Part shown: positions 36,654 to 45,224 of the stretch, in pieces
Numbering within the stretch: the stretch's first letter is position 1
How the letters are laid out: every line of letters starts with the position of its first letter
Assembly: GCA_027489965.1 (NCBI GenBank)
Contig: JAIXZA010000175.1
Coordinates: 48,411-112,410 of the forward strand
DNA from: Verrucomicrobiaceae bacterium
GTDB taxonomy: Bacteria > Verrucomicrobiota > Verrucomicrobiia > Verrucomicrobiales > Verrucomicrobiaceae
Length of the DNA: 64,000 nt
Reading direction: 5' to 3'
Notes under the pieces: generated by a model
Databases searched by the model: none
Seen by the model: the letters and a program-made list of their open reading frames with translations, nothing else
What the model was told of the DNA's origin: nothing
Translations under genes and position numbers: made by a program

Positions 36654-39440
36654 ATGACTGAAAGTGAGTACCAAAAACATCTCCAATCCATTTCTCTAAA
36701 GGTATTTGGTGACGACAGTGAACTGCCGAGAGGTCGCACTGAGACTCTGAAGCTCTGCAAACGCTTCCTAAAGCTCAAAGAACAACGCATCAAACAGCGT
36801 CACCGCGCGGGCATGGGCGGTGTCGAAATCTGCCGCATGAGATCTGATGTGATTGATTGCATCGTGCGCATCCTTTGGGCGGAAAGCCTAGCAGCGCTGA
36901 AGCCTGAAATTCGCGCCAAGATCAATGTCAGCGTGATAGCCCATGGTGGCTATGGCCGCCGAGTCATGAGCCCTGGTAGTGATGTTGATTTGACCTTCAT
37001 GCTGCCGGTGAAGAGTTCCGAGGTTTCACCCGAGTTGGCACGTTTCATCGGTGATTTTCTTCTCTACTTTTATGATTTGAAATTCAAAGTCGGCCAAGGA
37101 ACACGCTCTGTGACGGAATGCATCTCTCTTGCCAATGAAGACATGCAGACGAAAACAGCGCTCATGGAAGCCCGCTTTCTTTGTGGCGAACAACAGGCCT
37201 TCAAGGAGTTTCGAGCACGCTTTGATAAAGAATGCATGATTGGTAAGGAAGATGCATTTCTAAAATTACGCGAAGCGGATCTTACCTCGCGTCATGCTAA
37301 ACATGGAGGCACCCATTGTGTTCAGGAGCCACATGTAAAAACCGGCTGCGGGGGACTGCGCGATTATCAAAATCTTATCTGGATGTCCTATGCCAAACAC
37401 GGTACGCTTAATCCTGAACACCTTGTCGACAAAGGCTTCATCACTGCTGCGGGATGGCGTGAGGTTTCTGAAGCCTACGACCTCATCCTGCGCACTCGCA
37501 ATGAGATGCATTACACCGAACGCCGTGCCAGTGACATACTCACGCTTCGTCTCCAAGGTTTTGTTGCCACCAATCTGGGTTATCGGCATAAGCGTATCCT
37601 TCGACGAATCGAAGCCTTCATGCGCGACTACTACACCGCGACAAGAGACATTCTTCAGCGTAGCAGCGAGGTCATGGACCGCTTTCATCTTCAATCCTTA
37701 GACGATGAAAGCACCCGAAAAGGCCTTCTTAGTTTCATGGTGCGGAGAAAGACGGCGCAAAAACGCGTGGATAAATTCGACCGATTCATCTCAAAAAACG
37801 AACGCCTCTACGCCGAAGATGATGAACTATTTAAAGAAGATCCAGCGCGGCTCATGCGCACTTTTTTGCATACTCAACAGCGTCACTTGCGGTTGAGCCC
37901 CGAGTTATTTATCCTGATCCAATCAAGCTTCCGCCTCGTCAACGTCAGTTACCGCTACAACACCAGCGTCCGTGAGACTTTCATGGGCCTGCTTTCTCAA
38001 AAGGGTGATGTGGCCCGTGTTATGCGGCAAATGCATCGTGTCGGTTTTTTGGGCCGTTACATGCCTGAATTTGGCGCGTTAACTTGCCTAGTGCAGCACG
38101 AGTTTTTCCATCGCTACACAGCCGATGAGCACACGCTGCGTACTCTGGATAAGCTGGACGAACTTAGCGGTCCACCTAGTTCTTCCGTGGCACTGTATCA
38201 GAAGCTTTTTCATGAATTGCATCAGCCGGCGATTCTTTATCTTGCTTTGCTTCTCCATGATGCGGGCCGCGCTGCCAATGCCAAGGCGCATGATGCAGAA
38301 AGCACGGTCATGGCAGATGCGGTTTGTCGCAGGTTACAAATCAAAGGTGAGCGAAGGAAAATGCTGTTGTTCCTCGTGGATAACCATTTGCTCATGTATC
38401 GCACAGCCACGACGACCAATCTTGAAGACCCCAAGGTCATTGGAGAGTTTGCGGCAGTCATTAAATCCAAGGAATATCTGGATACTCTACTTGTCATGAC
38501 GTATGCCGATTCGAAAGGTACAAGTGAGGCAAGCTGGTCAGGTTATAAAGAAGCCTCTATCAGACAGTTGTATTACAATACCCTGGAATACCTTGATACG
38601 CCGGCTGACTTTATGCGTCGTGCTGCGGTTCCCTTGGATGATGTGCGCACAGCCGTCACCAAGGTTCTCGGCAATGGTTATGAACTTGAAATCAGCGCCC
38701 ACTTCCAGCACATGCCGCGGAGTTATTTTAACTTTCGTGAGCCTGCACAAATCGCCGCTCATATTCGCCAGTTCCGGCAGTTTTTCATTCAGCTCACCCA
38801 GCCTGATGCTGAATCAGGCCTACTGCCCGTCATGACTTGGGAAGACCATGTCGAGCAAGGTTATAGCGAACTCACCGTCACAGGTTGGGATCGGCATTTA
38901 TTGTTAGCACGCCTCTCCGGATCGCTTGCCGCGCAGGGTATTAATATTCTCAGTGCAGATCTCTATCAGCGTGGGGATCATCTCGTGCTGGATATGTTCC
39001 GCGTCTGTAATACCAACTTTGCAGCAGTTACCAATAAAAGCGCACGCCTTCGAGTGGAGCAGGCAGTGAAAATCGCCTTTTTGAAGCAGATCTTCGACTT
39101 CACTCCTGACATCGCTTCCACTCGCAAAGCCATTCCTGGCTATGATGAAGTTATGACCGAGATTCCTCAGCGTGTCTTTTTAAACAACGATCTCTCGCTT
39201 GATCAAACCATTGCTGAGCTGCAAGTGGTGGATCGACTGGGTTTGCTCTATGACATTTTTATGGCGATTGGGAAGCTCAATCTTAATGTCACTCATGCCC
39301 GCATTAACACGGAAAAAGGTGTCGCTATCGATTCGATCTATATTCAGACTCAAAGCGACCAAAAGATCCGAGACAAGGAGGCTCTTGGTGCCCTTCAAGA
39401 AGCACTCACTCAAGCCGTCTTTGGCGGTGCGTCGGCGTGA
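36654..39440 (+). CDS. glnD: Protein-PII uridylyltransferase / uridylyl-removing enzyme
   Basis: A 928-residue nitrogen sensor that adds UMP to PII or removes it depending on glutamine. The nucleotidyltransferase motif HGGYGRRVMSPGSDVDL is at about residues 97-113. The HD hydrolase domain has LLLHDAGRAANAKAHDAE at about 530-550. Two C-terminal ACT domains begin near 738 (SELTVTGWDRHLLLARLSG) and 856 (VDRLGLLYDIFMAIGKL). All four family domains are present, so both activities are expected. No PII gene is in the window; the ammonium transporter at 17.8 kb would be a functional relative. Confidence 0.92.
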   Translation: MTESEYQKHLQSISLKVFGDDSELPRGRTETLKLCKRFLKLKEQRIKQRHRAGMGGVEICRMRSDVIDCIVRILWAESLAALKPEIRAKINVSVIAHGGYGRRVMSPGSDVDLTFMLPVKSSEVSPELARFIGDFLLYFYDLKFKVGQGTRSVTECISLANEDMQTKTALMEARFLCGEQQAFKEFRARFDKECMIGKEDAFLKLREADLTSRHAKHGGTHCVQEPHVKTGCGGLRDYQNLIWMSYAKHGTLNPEHLVDKGFITAAGWREVSEAYDLILRTRNEMHYTERRASDILTLRLQGFVATNLGYRHKRILRRIEAFMRDYYTATRDILQRSSEVMDRFHLQSLDDESTRKGLLSFMVRRKTAQKRVDKFDRFISKNERLYAEDDELFKEDPARLMRTFLHTQQRHLRLSPELFILIQSSFRLVNVSYRYNTSVRETFMGLLSQKGDVARVMRQMHRVGFLGRYMPEFGALTCLVQHEFFHRYTADEHTLRTLDKLDELSGPPSSSVALYQKLFHELHQPAILYLALLLHDAGRAANAKAHDAESTVMADAVCRRLQIKGERRKMLLFLVDNHLLMYRTATTTNLEDPKVIGEFAAVIKSKEYLDTLLVMTYADSKGTSEASWSGYKEASIRQLYYNTLEYLDTPADFMRRAAVPLDDVRTAVTKVLGNGYELEISAHFQHMPRSYFNFREPAQIAAHIRQFRQFFIQLTQPDAESGLLPVMTWEDHVEQGYSELTVTGWDRHLLLARLSGSLAAQGINILSADLYQRGDHLVLDMFRVCNTNFAAVTNKSARLRVEQAVKIAFLKQIFDFTPDIASTRKAIPGYDEVMTEIPQRVFLNNDLSLDQTIAELQVVDRLGLLYDIFMAIGKLNLNVTHARINTEKGVAIDSIYIQTQSDQKIRDKEALGALQEALTQAVFGGASA

Positions 39441-39465
39441 TACGTATTTATCTCTTTAGTGCCTT

Positions 39466-40545
39466 ATGTCTGCTCATTCATCCAACTTCCAACTGGTCGT
39501 TATCACGCCAAGCGGAAAAGATAAGCAGCAAGCTTTTCCAAATGGAGCAGGCACCCTTCGATCTCCTGGTCATTTGCCCGTGAATTTTCACGCTTATGCG
39601 GCCTGCACCCGAGGGCTTTTCAGCAGTCATCCGGAAAGTACTTCTGCGGGATCGAATGTTTTATTGCTCATCGGCGGTAAGATGGAACGTTCGCGACAGT
39701 GCTTGCGTGAGTTGAAGAAAGCTGGCTGCAAAGTTGTTGTCACGCTTAAAGAAACGGGCCTTTCGCAAGTCAGTGGTCATTTTCAAAATTTTGACAACTG
39801 GATGGCATTCAAAGAGCTCTGTATGGAGGCCGATGGTGCATTGGCTACGACCTTTGATACGCAGCCTCTGTATTCTTCAGTCAACCCCAAGCTGCCAACA
39901 GCTTTTATTCCGCCACCCTATCCGGTGGAGGAAGCTGATTGGGACATTTCAGGTCAGGTCGTACAGGAAAAGAAAGGCGTCTTTGTTGGCACGCGGCAGC
40001 TCTTTGTCGCCTCTCGGAATCATGCCGTGGCTCTGAGTTTATTGTCACCAGTAACGGCAGAATTGCATGAGACAGTGACGGTTATCAGTGGTCGTGCCAG
40101 TGATCTCCCACCAATGAAACGGTTGCTCAATAAAGCACGCGATTTTAGCCATGCCTGGCATCAGCGGTTTAGCCAAGTCAATCCGCACGTCCGAGTCATT
40201 GCTAAGCAAATGCCAGCGTCCGACTATCTTCGCCTGATGGCAGAGCATAAGCTCGTTTTTCAACTTGATAGCAGTGCCGTGCCGGGTCAGGTGGCAGGCG
40301 ATGCATTGCTTTGCCGACTCCCTTGTGTCGGCGGCAACGGCACGGCGGAGCGTCTCGTTTTCCCTGATTTATGTGGCCATGGCCGCAGCACTGGAGAGAT
40401 CATGGATCTGACTCGGCGACTTCTTTCAGATCAGTCTTTCAGGCAGGCTCAGGTGGATCAATCTTTAGCATTGGCTGCAAAGAAAATGTGCTTCTCCGTC
40501 GCTCGTGCTCAGCTTCAAGAATTCTATCAGTCCTTAACGGGCTGA
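39466..40545 (+). CDS. Hypothetical protein, glycosyltransferase-like (GT-B fold)
   Basis: A 359-residue cytosolic protein without a recognised signature. The N-terminal half has Rossmann-like strands (SNVLLLIGGKMERSRQCLRE, then GCKVVVTLKE). The second half has the late-domain look of GT-B glycosyltransferases: GVFVGTRQLFVASRN, RVIAKQMPASDYLRLMAEHK and a Gly-rich loop VGGNGTAERLVFP. The donor and acceptor are unknown and the fold call is inference. The 3' end overlaps recF by 12 bp, convergently. Confidence 0.55.
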   Translation: MSAHSSNFQLVVITPSGKDKQQAFPNGAGTLRSPGHLPVNFHAYAACTRGLFSSHPESTSAGSNVLLLIGGKMERSRQCLRELKKAGCKVVVTLKETGLSQVSGHFQNFDNWMAFKELCMEADGALATTFDTQPLYSSVNPKLPTAFIPPPYPVEEADWDISGQVVQEKKGVFVGTRQLFVASRNHAVALSLLSPVTAELHETVTVISGRASDLPPMKRLLNKARDFSHAWHQRFSQVNPHVRVIAKQMPASDYLRLMAEHKLVFQLDSSAVPGQVAGDALLCRLPCVGGNGTAERLVFPDLCGHGRSTGEIMDLTRRLLSDQSFRQAQVDQSLALAAKKMCFSVARAQLQEFYQSLTG

Positions 40546-41595
40546 GATGGCCGCTGCTTCCACCTCATAAATCAGTCCCATCAGTGGCTCGTCACGCGCC
40601 CAGTCTAGCGTTGTCGTGGTGATGATCTTTTGGCTGCCAGCAGGTAGCAGGCGCAAGAGGGCGCGGCGACGCATGGAATCTAGTTCGCCGAATACGTCAT
40701 CCAGCAGAAGCAGTGGCGGTTTGCCAAAGGCCGATTCAAGCGCACAGGCTTGGGCGATTTTGAGCGATAAGGCGGCACTGCGCTGCTGACCTTCTGAGGC
40801 AAAGGTCATGGCATCCAGGCCGTTGAGTGTGAGTCGGAGATCATCGCGGTGAGGCCCAGCGGCGGTGACTCGGGTGCGAGCTTCCTCCTCACGCAGACTG
40901 AACAACTCATCCGACAAATGGCCCTGATGAAAACCTGGTTCATAGGCTAAAACAAGAGTCTCAGCAGCCGAGCTAAGATCGGCATGAACGCGTGCTACCT
41001 CAGGCTGCAAGGCTGTGATTAACTCAAAGCGGTGAGCTTTCAAAACTTCAGCAAAATCGTCCATCACTTTGGCAAAAGCATCTGCTTGTCGCCACTGGAT
41101 CACGGCATCCCGCTTCAGCACATGATTGCGTCCGCGCACAGCTCGTTCATAGCCGCGCAGGGCTTTTAGATAATCAGGGAACATCTGACTGGCTGCGAAG
41201 TCCAGGTAGCGCCGACGATGCTCGCCGCCGCCACGGAGAAGATTCATGTCCCGATGATCCATCCACACGACGAGGCCGCTAGACTCTAGATAGTCGGCCG
41301 AGCGCGTGCAAACACGGCCATCCAATGCTAGGCGGCGTGCGGTGGCCGATTGGGCGCAGCGGAGGCGTTTTTCTCCTAGACTGCCTTCGATCATGAAAGT
41401 GCTGCCACCTAGCCGGATCATCTCTGTGCGGTTCGATGTGCGCGGCGATTGCAGGCGTAGAAGGACGCAGGCTGCCTCCATCAGAGAGGTCTTTCCCTGG
41501 GCATTTCGGCCAATGAGAATCGTCGTTTCAGGATGCAGCGTGATGCGGCATTCCTGAAAGCAGCGGAAGTCTCTAAGCAGCAAATCGGTGAGCAT
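40534..41595 (-). CDS. recF: DNA replication and repair protein RecF
   Basis: A 353-residue SMC-like ATPase that helps load RecA at gapped DNA. It has the Walker A motif LIGRNAQGKTSLMEA at about residue 30, an ABC-type signature region (ASEGQQRSAALSLKIAQA) and the Walker B LLLLDDVFGELDSMRR near the end. The start MLTDLLLRDFRCFQECRI at 41595 is the standard RecF N-terminus; the frame continues upstream to 41619. It is not next to dnaA/dnaN/gyrB, unlike in many bacteria. Confidence 0.93.
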   Translation of the reverse strand: MLTDLLLRDFRCFQECRITLHPETTILIGRNAQGKTSLMEAACVLLRLQSPRTSNRTEMIRLGGSTFMIEGSLGEKRLRCAQSATARRLALDGRVCTRSADYLESSGLVVWMDHRDMNLLRGGGEHRRRYLDFAASQMFPDYLKALRGYERAVRGRNHVLKRDAVIQWRQADAFAKVMDDFAEVLKAHRFELITALQPEVARVHADLSSAAETLVLAYEPGFHQGHLSDELFSLREEEARTRVTAAGPHRDDLRLTLNGLDAMTFASEGQQRSAALSLKIAQACALESAFGKPPLLLLDDVFGELDSMRRRALLRLLPAGSQKIITTTTLDWARDEPLMGLIYEVEAAAISAR

Positions 41596-41670
41596 TGGGG
41601 CGACATGCCGCCAGAGCATGTCTGTTTTCAGTTGAATTCAGATGCTTGGGCGGCATGAGTCGTCCTACTA

Positions 41671-42960
41671 ATGGCCTCCCTCCGTACCGTCAAAGGCTTT
41701 CGCGACTTCTTCCCCGAGGAGTGCGCGATGCGCAATTATATCTTCGACACTTGGCGCTCTATCGCGCGCCGTTATGGCTTCGTGGAATACGAAGCTCCCG
41801 TCGTAGAAACCACCGATCTCTACCGCAAAAAAAGTGGTGATGAAATCACCAGTCAGCTCTTTTGCTTTAAAGACAAAGCGGATCGTGAAATCTCCCTCCG
41901 ACCTGAGGTGACGCCTTCACTGGCCCGCATGGCCACGACGCGGCATCGCGACTTCAAAAAGCCCATGAAGTGGTTCCAAATCGGTTCCTGCTTCCGCTAT
42001 GAGGAACCGCAGGAAGGCCGCACGCGTGAGTTCATCCAGTTCAATGCTGACATCCTAGGAGACGCTAGCTCTGGCACCGATGCGGAGCTCATCGCCCTGT
42101 CCATCGACGTCATGCTGGCCTTTGGCATTCAAGGCGAAGACTTTGCCATCCGACTCAGCAATCGCCAACTCTGGACGCAGTATTTAGAGGATCAAAAAGT
42201 CCCTGCTGAGCACACGGCAACATTCTTGCAGATCGTCGATAAGATCGAGCGGGCCAAGCCTGAAGAAACAGCCACCAAGCTCAGTGCCATTGGGCTGACG
42301 CTTGAAAACGTGCGCGCTTTCATGGCGGCGGCTGATGAGAATCATCCTGCCTTTGCCGCTTTGCGCGCCGACCTTACCGCACGTGGTTTGTGGAAATACG
42401 TACGCATTGATGCCAGCATCGTGCGTGGACTGGCCTACTACACAGGCACGGTATTTGAGGTCTTTGACTTGAAACACGGGCTGCGTGCTGTGGCTGGTGG
42501 CGGACGCTATGACAAGCTCTGCGCCCTCATGAGTGACGGTAATGTAGATATGGCTGCGGCGGGCTTTGCCATGGGAGATGTCGTGCTCGGCATTCTGCTT
42601 TCAAAGACGCCCAGCGCGCAATTTGCCATCACTGAATACCTGAACTCTCAGCAGGGCGTGGAGGTCTACGTCGTCGTCGCCGATGAAGCCCAACGCGCCC
42701 ATGCCCTGGCTGGCGTTCAGGCACTTCGGGCTGCTGGCGTGCGTTTGGATTTCAGCATGGTACCGCAAAAAGTCGGTAAGCAATTCCAAGCAGCCGAAAA
42801 CCAAAAAGCGCGTTTTGCCATTGTCTTCGGAGCCGAGTATCCTGAAGTGCAGATTAAGAATCTGGTGAGTCGTGAGCAAAGCCTCGTCGCCGCGGATGCC
42901 CTGGTCTCCACTGTGGTCGAGGTTCTCAAACAGCCGATCGTCGGACCTCTTCTGGCTTAA
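41671..42960 (+). CDS. hisS: Histidyl-tRNA synthetase
   Basis: A class II aminoacyl-tRNA synthetase of 429 residues. Motif 2 is FQIGSCFRYEEPQEGRTREF. The histidine-specific loops are LAYYTGTVFEVFD and VAGGGRYDKLC, and a C-terminal anticodon-binding domain follows (EVYVVVADEAQRAHALA). The N-terminal FRDFFPEECAMRNYIFDTW is typical. The stop codon overlaps the panE start by one base (TAATG). Confidence 0.95.
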   Translation: MASLRTVKGFRDFFPEECAMRNYIFDTWRSIARRYGFVEYEAPVVETTDLYRKKSGDEITSQLFCFKDKADREISLRPEVTPSLARMATTRHRDFKKPMKWFQIGSCFRYEEPQEGRTREFIQFNADILGDASSGTDAELIALSIDVMLAFGIQGEDFAIRLSNRQLWTQYLEDQKVPAEHTATFLQIVDKIERAKPEETATKLSAIGLTLENVRAFMAAADENHPAFAALRADLTARGLWKYVRIDASIVRGLAYYTGTVFEVFDLKHGLRAVAGGGRYDKLCALMSDGNVDMAAAGFAMGDVVLGILLSKTPSAQFAITEYLNSQQGVEVYVVVADEAQRAHALAGVQALRAAGVRLDFSMVPQKVGKQFQAAENQKARFAIVFGAEYPEVQIKNLVSREQSLVAADALVSTVVEVLKQPIVGPLLA

Positions 42961-43907
42961 TGAATACCGTCGGCAAGATCGCCATCGTCGGCGCTGGTGC
43001 CGTCGGTTGCTATTATGGCGGCAGACTGGCCCAGCATGGGCAAGATGTGCATTTTTTGATGCGCTCAGATTATGAGACTGTCATGCGTGACGGTCTGCAT
43101 ATCACCAGTCCCCTGGGTGATGCTGATTTGCGAGTAAAGGCTTATCAGAACGCTGCCGATATCGGCCCCTGTGATCTGGTGATCATCGCCCTGAAGGCCA
43201 CCTCCAATGCCGCTTTGCTGGATCTGCTGCCACCCCTTCTGCATGAGGGAACCCACCTGCTGACGCTGCAAAATGGTCTGGGGAATGAAGAGTTTCTTGC
43301 CCATCATTTTGGCTCTCAGCGTGTGCTGGGTGGACTTTGCTTTGTTTGTATCAATCGCATAGCAGCAGGCGTCATCCATCACATTGCCCAGGGCCGCATC
43401 AATCTCGGCGAGCATCTTGGAGCGCCTGGACAGCGAACGCACGACATCGCCAATGCACTGATACAGGCTGGCGTCGATTGTGTCATCGAGCCCAGCCTGG
43501 CTGCAGCACGCTGGAAAAAGCTCGTCTGGAACATTCCTTTCAACGGCCTTTCCATCGCAGAAGGCGGCATTGATACGGCCGCTATCCTGGCCAATCCCAG
43601 AATCGAGCAGCGAGTCCGTGATCTCATGCACGAGATCATTTCTACAGCGCAAGCCTTAGGTCACAGTGTGCCTTTTGAACTGATCACTGACATGATCGAA
43701 CGCACCCGAACGATGGCGCAGTATCGGCCATCATCTCTGATTGATTTCCAGGAAGGCCGCGAAGTCGAGCTAGAGCCCATTTGGGGAGAAACCATCCGCC
43801 AGGCCGCAGAGGCTCAGCTGGTCATGTCACAGGTAGCAGCACTTTACGAGCAACTGAAAACGTTAACTCAAAACCGCGCCGCTTTAGGCACACGATCTGG
43901 GCCGTAG
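42960..43907 (+). CDS. panE: 2-dehydropantoate 2-reductase family protein
   Basis: A 315-residue NADPH-dependent reductase (ApbA/PanE) of the pantothenate pathway. The N-terminal Rossmann motif is IAIVGAGAVGCYYGGRLAQ, with the segment IIALKATSNAALLDLLPP and the catalytic-Lys region ARWKKLVWNIPFNGLS. Paralogues act on other 2-keto acids, so the substrate is probable rather than certain. It is translationally linked to hisS. Confidence 0.88.
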   Translation: MNTVGKIAIVGAGAVGCYYGGRLAQHGQDVHFLMRSDYETVMRDGLHITSPLGDADLRVKAYQNAADIGPCDLVIIALKATSNAALLDLLPPLLHEGTHLLTLQNGLGNEEFLAHHFGSQRVLGGLCFVCINRIAAGVIHHIAQGRINLGEHLGAPGQRTHDIANALIQAGVDCVIEPSLAAARWKKLVWNIPFNGLSIAEGGIDTAAILANPRIEQRVRDLMHEIISTAQALGHSVPFELITDMIERTRTMAQYRPSSLIDFQEGREVELEPIWGETIRQAAEAQLVMSQVAALYEQLKTLTQNRAALGTRSGP

Positions 43908-44035
43908 CCATAAGGCATCGACGATCTCACGGCCTGGGCCTTGATCATGTACCAAAAGAGAAAAGCCAGCACCAAGGCTAGAAGTTTCTCTTTCCAGTTG
44001 CTGAAGATGAGATTTTTAAGTTGTCCCCAGTTCAC
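43868..44035 (-). CDS. Tiny single-helix membrane protein, YbbR/CdaR N-terminus-like
   Basis: A 55-residue protein starting at a GTG with an excellent ribosome-binding site (AGGAGG at 44045-44050, 9 bases away). The sequence NLIFSNWKEKLLALVLAFLF resembles the N-terminal cytosolic face and membrane helix of YbbR/CdaR proteins, but the YbbR repeats are missing and it ends shortly after the helix. It overlaps the end of cdaA by 20 bp and the end of panE by 40 bp. In many bacteria cdaA is followed by cdaR, whose product controls the cyclase, so this may be a minimal partner. The frame is open to 44077, but the GTG is the best start. Confidence 0.6.
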   Translation of the reverse strand: MNWGQLKNLIFSNWKEKLLALVLAFLFWYMIKAQAVRSSMPYGYGPDRVPKAARF

Positions 44036-44819
44036 GAGTCGTGTCCTCCTGTTTGGATTCTTTTTTAGGCGTGCCAAAAGTCAGCAACTCGTTCAGACGG
44101 TTGCGCAACTCTTCAGGTTCAAGATCATGCTCTAATTTCCCTCGGAAGGCGATGGATAAGGCCCCACTTTCTTCACTCACAATGAGAGCGATGGCGTCCG
44201 TCTCCTCTGTGACGCCCATGCCGGCGCGGTGGCGTAGCCCGATGGCGCGATCCCGTACTTCTTTTTGACTCACGGGGAAGACACAGCCAGCCGCCATGAT
44301 GCGCCCTTGATCCATGATCACGCCACCGTCATGCAGGGTGGTTTTTGGATGAAAAATCGTCGTGATTAACTCGGTACTGATGGCCGCGTCCACCTCGACA
44401 CCCGTTTCCACATACTGCCGGAGATCGATGCCACGTTTCAGAGCAAACAGGGCACCACAGCGGCGGGCCGAGAGCTGCTGCATCGCTTCCATCAGCACAT
44501 CCAGAGACTCTGGGTCGGGGCGATTGAATGAAAACACACGATGACTGCCTAGCTCAGCCAGCACACGGCGGAGTTCTGGCTGGAACAGAACCACCAGCGC
44601 CACCGCCAGGAAAACGGAGATGCGCTGAAGCAGCCAGTTAATTACCTCAAGCTCTAAAAGCTGGGATATCAGGGCCAAGCTAAGTAGCAGCACCAGCAAG
44701 CCGGTTAAAATACGCGCTCCACGAGTCGCACGGAAGAACAGATACCCATGATAGGCTAGCGCAGCGAGGATAATGATTTCCACGCCATCGCACCAATGAT
44801 CTGTCAGAAACTCCCACAT
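44016..44819 (-). CDS. cdaA: Diadenylate cyclase CdaA (c-di-AMP synthase)
   Basis: A 267-residue membrane enzyme. Three N-terminal helices (VEIIILAALAYHGYLFF, ILTGLLVLLLSLALISQL and the next) precede the DisA_N catalytic domain. The domain has PELRRVLAELGS, the metal/substrate loop TTLHDGGVIM (usually DGA) and the RHR motif in AIGLRHRAGMGVTEETDA. c-di-AMP controls osmolyte uptake and wall homeostasis. The Met at 44819 (MWEFLTDHWCDG) is preferred to 44858. Confidence 0.93.
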   Translation of the reverse strand: MWEFLTDHWCDGVEIIILAALAYHGYLFFRATRGARILTGLLVLLLSLALISQLLELEVINWLLQRISVFLAVALVVLFQPELRRVLAELGSHRVFSFNRPDPESLDVLMEAMQQLSARRCGALFALKRGIDLRQYVETGVEVDAAISTELITTIFHPKTTLHDGGVIMDQGRIMAAGCVFPVSQKEVRDRAIGLRHRAGMGVTEETDAIALIVSEESGALSIAFRGKLEHDLEPEELRNRLNELLTFGTPKKESKQEDTTRELGTT

Positions 44820-45027
44820 GCAAGCTTTGTCCAAAGCGTAACGAAGGCTCAAGTGCAAGAGTTTCGTGTATTTCTATAAGAAGAGATCTGGAAAAAAGGA
44901 GGCTTTGCGGCGAAATAAGCTGCTTCTTTGAGTCTGCTGCCGTTAAGAACCAATAAACTTGTTGCGCTTCTGAGGGCTGCGGCTAGTCTCCGCCCCCCAT
45001 TTTTAGCAATTCAGTCCTTACTCAGTT

Positions 45028-45183
45028 ATGTCACAACATCGCAGCCTCAAATCTTCCGGCGGTTCAGTCGGCACCAAGCGTAGCGTCCTCAAGCGTGGCG
45101 AACGCGTGAAGCTTCTCAAGTCCCGTGGACTCTGGAAAGAGGGTCGCCTGCCGACCAATCTGCCAAAGACTAAGCCCGAGTAA
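45028..45183 (+). CDS. Chlamydia/Verrucomicrobia-type small basic protein
   Basis: A 51-residue, very basic protein (MSQHRSLKSSGGSVGTKRSV, then LKRGERVKLLKSRG). This matches my memory of a small protein family conserved across Chlamydiae and Verrucomicrobia and suspected to be ribosome-associated. It stands just upstream of an rRNA-type pseudouridine synthase gene, which suits such a role. Confidence in the family is good; the function is not established. Confidence 0.82.
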   Translation: MSQHRSLKSSGGSVGTKRSVLKRGERVKLLKSRGLWKEGRLPTNLPKTKPE

Positions 45184-45194
45184 CCTGAAAAAAT

Positions 45195-45214
45195 GAGCAG
45201 GCTCTATCCTGCTC
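45195..45214. terminator. Hairpin between small basic protein and pseudouridine synthase genes
   Basis: A perfect 7-bp stem (GAGCAGG / CCTGCTC) with a 6-base loop. On the plus strand no T-run follows. On the minus strand the hairpin is followed by ATTTTTTC, so it would act as an intrinsic terminator for antisense transcription. On the plus strand it may act as an attenuator or mRNA-end stabiliser. Confidence 0.45.
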
Positions 45215-45224
45215 AACCCCGACC

